In this document: positions 42,132 through 45,219 of the stretch, piece by piece
Position numbering within the stretch: position 1 is the stretch's first letter
Layout of the letters: each line of letters begins with the position of its first letter
Source of the DNA: Syntrophus gentianae
Lineage (GTDB): Bacteria; Desulfobacterota; Syntrophia; Syntrophales; Syntrophaceae
DNA length: 45,219 nucleotides
Assembly: GCF_900109885.1 (NCBI RefSeq)
Contig: NZ_FOBS01000025.1
Coordinates: forward strand, 1 to 45,219
Direction of reading: 5' to 3'
Translations under genes and position numbers: made by a program
Notes under the pieces: model-generated
Databases searched by the model: none
What the model was told of the DNA's origin: nothing
The model's input: only the letters and a program-made list of their open reading frames with translations

Positions 42132-43283
42132 ATGGAGACAGTAGCTCCTTACAAAGAGATTATTGCTGAAGTGAAATCGCACGGTGGAGACGCCTTCAAG
42201 CGATGTTTCCAATGCGGATTGTGCGACAGTGTTTGTCCCTGGAACCGGGTGACGAGCTTCAGCATGCGGAAGCTGGTCCGGGAGGCCACCTTCGGCCTGA
42301 CGGATATAGAAAGTGAAGATATGTGGCGCTGCACCACCTGCGGGAGATGCCCCCAGCAGTGCCCGAGAGATGTGAAACAGATCGAGTCCGGGGTCGCCCT
42401 GCGGCGGATCGCCACGGAATACGGGGTGTATCCCCACTCCGTCCTACCCATCAAGTCCATTCGAGGCAGCCTCGTCGGTTCGGGGAACCCCCTGAACGAA
42501 GAGCGGAGCAAGCGGGCAGACTGGGCCAAGGGCCTGAATGTTCCGGAATTTACCGAGGACATGGACATCCTCTATTTCCCCGACTGCTACGCCAGCTATG
42601 ACCCGCGGATGAAGAAGGTGGCCGTGGCCACGGCGAAGGTCCTGCAGAAGGCCGGGGTGAACTTCGGCATTCTGGGGGATAAGGAAGTCTGCTGCGGGGA
42701 GAGCATCCGCAAGGCGGGTGAAGAGGAGGTTTTCAAGCGCCTGGCCAAGGAGAACATCAAGGCCTTTGTCGATGCCGGGGTGAAGAAGATCCTGGTGTCC
42801 TCCCCCCACTGCTACCACACCTTCAAGAACGAGTACCCCGAGTTCAAGGTGAACTTCGAGGTGGTCCATATTACCCAGTTCCTGGCCGAACTGATCCAGG
42901 AAGGGAAAATCACCCTCAATGGCGAATACGCCAAGAAGCTGACCTGGCACGACCCCTGTTACCTGGGCCGCCACAACGGCATCTACAATGAGCCGCGGGA
43001 AGTCCTGCAGGCGGTTCCCGGTGCGGAGTTCACGGAGCTTCCCGAGCACCACGTGGCGAGTCTGTGCTGCGGCGGCGGCGGAGGCCGGATCTGGATGGAG
43101 ACGGTCAAGGGCGAGCGCTTCTGCGACCTGCGGATCGACCAGGCGGTCGGTGTCGGGGCGGAGGTGCTGGTGACGGCCTGTCCGTACTGCATCACGAACT
43201 TCGAGGACAGCCGGGTGACCATGGGTATGGACGAGAAGATCGAGATCAAAGAGATTTCGGAAGTGATTGCGGAATTGATTTAG
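42132..43283 (+). CDS. bamD: BamD-like HdrB/HdrD-type Fe-S protein
   Basis: 383 residues. An N-terminal ferredoxin-like part (CFQCGLCDSVCPW near 25-37; CTTCGRCPQQCPRD near 64-77) binds two 4Fe-4S clusters. The C-terminal half has two CCG domains (EVCCGESIRKAG near 180; LCCGGGGGRIWME near 310, with TACPYCITNFED), the HdrB active-site fold that in heterodisulfide reductases holds non-cubane clusters. AGAAGGAAGG precedes the ATG. It links BamBC to the flavin-containing HdrA-like subunit. Family and order support bamD. Confidence 0.87.
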   Translation: METVAPYKEIIAEVKSHGGDAFKRCFQCGLCDSVCPWNRVTSFSMRKLVREATFGLTDIESEDMWRCTTCGRCPQQCPRDVKQIESGVALRRIATEYGVYPHSVLPIKSIRGSLVGSGNPLNEERSKRADWAKGLNVPEFTEDMDILYFPDCYASYDPRMKKVAVATAKVLQKAGVNFGILGDKEVCCGESIRKAGEEEVFKRLAKENIKAFVDAGVKKILVSSPHCYHTFKNEYPEFKVNFEVVHITQFLAELIQEGKITLNGEYAKKLTWHDPCYLGRHNGIYNEPREVLQAVPGAEFTELPEHHVASLCCGGGGGRIWMETVKGERFCDLRIDQAVGVGAEVLVTACPYCITNFEDSRVTMGMDEKIEIKEISEVIAELI

Positions 43284-43339
43284 GGAATAGTGCAGTGTAT
43301 AATTTTCACGAATTAATTAAATTCGCTGAGGTAATATAA

Positions 43340-45219
43340 ATGGAAAAAGAAAAGAACAATTATGGCGACGTAATGGTCGTCGGCGGCGGGATCAGCGGCA
43401 TTCAGGCCTCCCTGGATCTTGCCACTGCGGGTTTCAAGGTCTTCCTGGTGGAGACGTCGCCCAGCATCGGGGGCCACATGGCCCAGCTGGACAAGACCTT
43501 CCCCACGAACGACTGCTCCATGTGAATTCTCGCACCCAAACTGGTCGAGGTCGGCCGGCATCCAAACATAGAGGTCCTGACGTACACGGAAGTGGATCGT
43601 GTGAAGGGAGAGGTGGGGAAATTCGAAGTAACATTAAGGAGAAAACCGAGATACATCATCGAGGACAAATGTACGGGCTGTACCGTCTGCGTGGAGTACT
43701 GCCCCGTCGTTTACCCCGATCAATACAACCAGGAGATCTCGAAGAACAAGGCCATTCATGTGTATTTTGCTCAGGCCATTCCGCTGATCACCTATATTGA
43801 CGAAAGCTGCCTTTATCTAAAGGAAGAGAAGTGCAAGATCTGCCAGGCCGTTTGCAAGGCGGACGCCATTGATTTGAAGCAGACCGAGGAGTTTGTGGAC
43901 ATCAAGGTGGGGGCGGTCATCCTGGCGGCCGGTGTGGAGCCCTTTGATCCCAAGGTTAAAGAGGAATACCACTACGGCGAGTTCGCCAACGTGGTCACCG
44001 GGATGGATTTCGAGCGGTTGCTGGGTTCCACGGGTCCCTACGGCGGCGAGATCCTGCGCGCTTCGGATCTGAAGCATCCCCATAAGATCGCGTGGCTTTC
44101 CTGCATCGGCTCCCGCCGGGTGACCGAAGGGGAGAACAGCTACTGCTCCATGGTCTGCTGCACCTACAGCCAGAAGCATGCGATTTTGACGAAGGACCAC
44201 GACGCCACGGCGGAGTGCACGATCTTCCACAACGATGTCCGCTCCTACGGGAAGGACTTCGAGCGGTATGTCGACCGGACTCAGGCCCTGGAGGGCATCC
44301 GGTTCATCCGCAGCTATGTATCCATCGTCCGTGAGGACCCGGTGACGAAGAATGTCATTCTCCGGTACTCCACCCCCGACGAAGGAGTCAAGGAAGAGGA
44401 ATTCGACATGGTGGTCCTGGCCGTCGGCCTGGCGCCGCCCAAGAATTATCTGGAGATGGCGGAAAAGTTCGGCATCGAACTCAATGAGCATGGTTTCGCC
44501 AAAACGGATCTCACAAATCCCATCCAGACGACGAAGCCGGGGATTTTTGTCAGCGGCGGCTTCCAGGGTCCGCTGGACATTCCCGAGTCGGTTTTCAGCG
44601 CCAGCGGGGCGGGCTCCCAGATCGGCGAGCTTCTCGACTACCGTCGAGGCAACCTGTCCACGGAGCGGATCTACCCGGAGGAGAAGGATGTTTCCGCGGA
44701 AGAGCCGAAGATCGGCGTCTTTGTCTGTCACTGCGGGGCGAACATCGGCCGGATCGTCAATGTCCCCGAGGTGGTTGAATACGCCCTGACGTTGCCCAAC
44801 GTGGTCTACGCGCAGGAGCAGCTCTTCTCCTGCGCGACGAACTCCGCCCAGGAGATCAGCGATAAGACCAGGGAACTGGGGCTCAACCGCGTGATCATCT
44901 CGGCCTGCTCCCCCCGAACCCTGGAGCCTCTGTTCCGGGACACCGTCCGGGAGGCGGGGATCAATCAGTATTACTATGAAATGGCCAATATCCGGGAGCA
45001 CAATTCCTGGGTCCACCAGAAGGAAAAGGAAGAGGCCACCCAGAAGGCGAAGGACCTCACAAGGATGTCCGTGGCCCGGGCGCGCATGCTGCAGCCCCTG
45101 CAGGAATTCGACCTGCCGGTGAACAACAACGCCCTGATCGTGGGCGGCGGCGTCGCCGGGATGGTCTGCGCCCTGTCCATCGCCGAACAGGGGCACGAGG
45201 TCTACCTGATCGAAAAGGC
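43340..45219 (+). CDS. bamE: BamE-like HdrA flavoprotein with in-frame UGA selenocysteine (partial, runs off window)
   Basis: The reading frame starting at 43340 meets TGA at codon 62 and then stays open to the end of the window, 626 codons in all. Around the TGA the protein reads [10 protein letters not shown][U][10 protein letters not shown], exactly the HdrA sequence in which a cysteine normally stands. Visible are the FAD fold [20 protein letters not shown] (13-32), ferredoxin clusters [12 protein letters not shown] and [26 protein letters not shown], and a second dinucleotide fold [19 protein letters not shown] at the window edge, showing the double-HdrA form of about 1000 residues. It bifurcates or transfers electrons to BamBC. 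It lies 56 bases after bamD. Confidence 0.88.
43523..43525 (+). other. UGA read as selenocysteine (Sec62 of the HdrA-like subunit)
   Basis: The codon lies between CSM and ILAPK, a site where family members carry cysteine. Coding potential in the same frame continues without any stop for more than 1.6 kb afterwards. A GC-rich imperfect hairpin could form within 40 bases downstream (CTGGTCGAGGTCGGCCGG), the place of a bacterial SECIS, but I cannot score it. Confidence 0.85.

Noticed and set aside
43523..43525. TGA as a genuine stop or nonsense mutation in bamE
   Set aside because: It replaces a conserved HdrA cysteine exactly, the frame continues over 560 codons without decay, and no restart with a ribosome binding site follows.
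43817..45196. 459-codon minus-strand frame at the right end
   Set aside because: It lies entirely antisense to the HdrA-like gene, whose motifs continue in frame; no ribosome binding site or family pattern.

Overview
The window reads as chromosome from an anaerobic, obligately syntrophic or fermentative member of the Desulfobacterota close to Syntrophus. This is inferred from gene content, not from any database search. The right end carries a class II (tungsten, ATP-independent) benzoyl-CoA reductase cluster of bamBCDE type. The left part carries a cyclohexa-1,5-diene-1-carbonyl-CoA hydratase, the next enzyme of anaerobic aromatic degradation. An adenosylcobalamin-dependent ribonucleotide reductase, a PerR/rubrerythrin oxidative-stress pair, a glycyl radical enzyme and a selenoprotein all fit a strict anaerobe.

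Layout. 1-2.4 kb: tail of a transposon helper ATPase, a small unknown gene, an Ldh2-family dehydrogenase, tRNA-Gln(CUG) and a small orphan. 2.6-6.5 kb: dienoyl-CoA hydratase with a good sigma-70 promoter, NrdJ, and a convergent CNNM/CorC-type membrane protein. 6.5-8.8 kb: a periplasmic beta-carbonic anhydrase and the remains of a type III-like restriction-modification island; two of its genes keep their two ends fused in frame and the third keeps only its C-terminus. 9-10.3 kb: PerR with a nested palindromic operator, then rubrerythrin. 10.4-14 kb: a Cache-domain protein, a MoxR-ATPase/VWA pair and a membrane-anchored coiled-coil protein.

14.2-24 kb is one unbroken leftward run of seven genes: glycyl radical enzyme, SCP2-like protein, radical SAM activase, DUF6765-type protein, an 807-residue unknown with a duplicated domain, a papain-family cysteine peptidase and a secreted metzincin. 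24.5-30.3 kb is a complete type I secretion system (TolC, ABC, HlyD) followed by an RTX protein made almost only of calcium-binding repeats.

30.3-35.3 kb, read leftward, is a compact RiPP cluster: a precursor with a nitrile-hydratase-like leader and a C-terminal Cys-Ala-Arg-Cys-Val, a radical SAM/SPASM enzyme, a fused leader-binding/YcaO cyclodehydratase and a SagB-type dehydrogenase. It looks like an azole-forming (TOMM) pathway with an added radical SAM step, and is the best candidate here for an undescribed natural-product system.

35.5-39 kb holds a MobB-like GTPase, a HIT protein, MoeA behind a structured leader, and two small unknown genes. These leftward genes and the rightward bam operon face away from a 481-base control region. 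It carries two nearly identical 49-base promoter-operator units in inverted orientation, so the small unknown genes (and possibly MoeA, which would serve the tungsten cofactor) are probably co-regulated with benzoyl-CoA reductase. The last gene, bamE/hdrA-like, contains an in-frame UGA that replaces a conserved cysteine and is almost certainly read as selenocysteine; it runs off the window.
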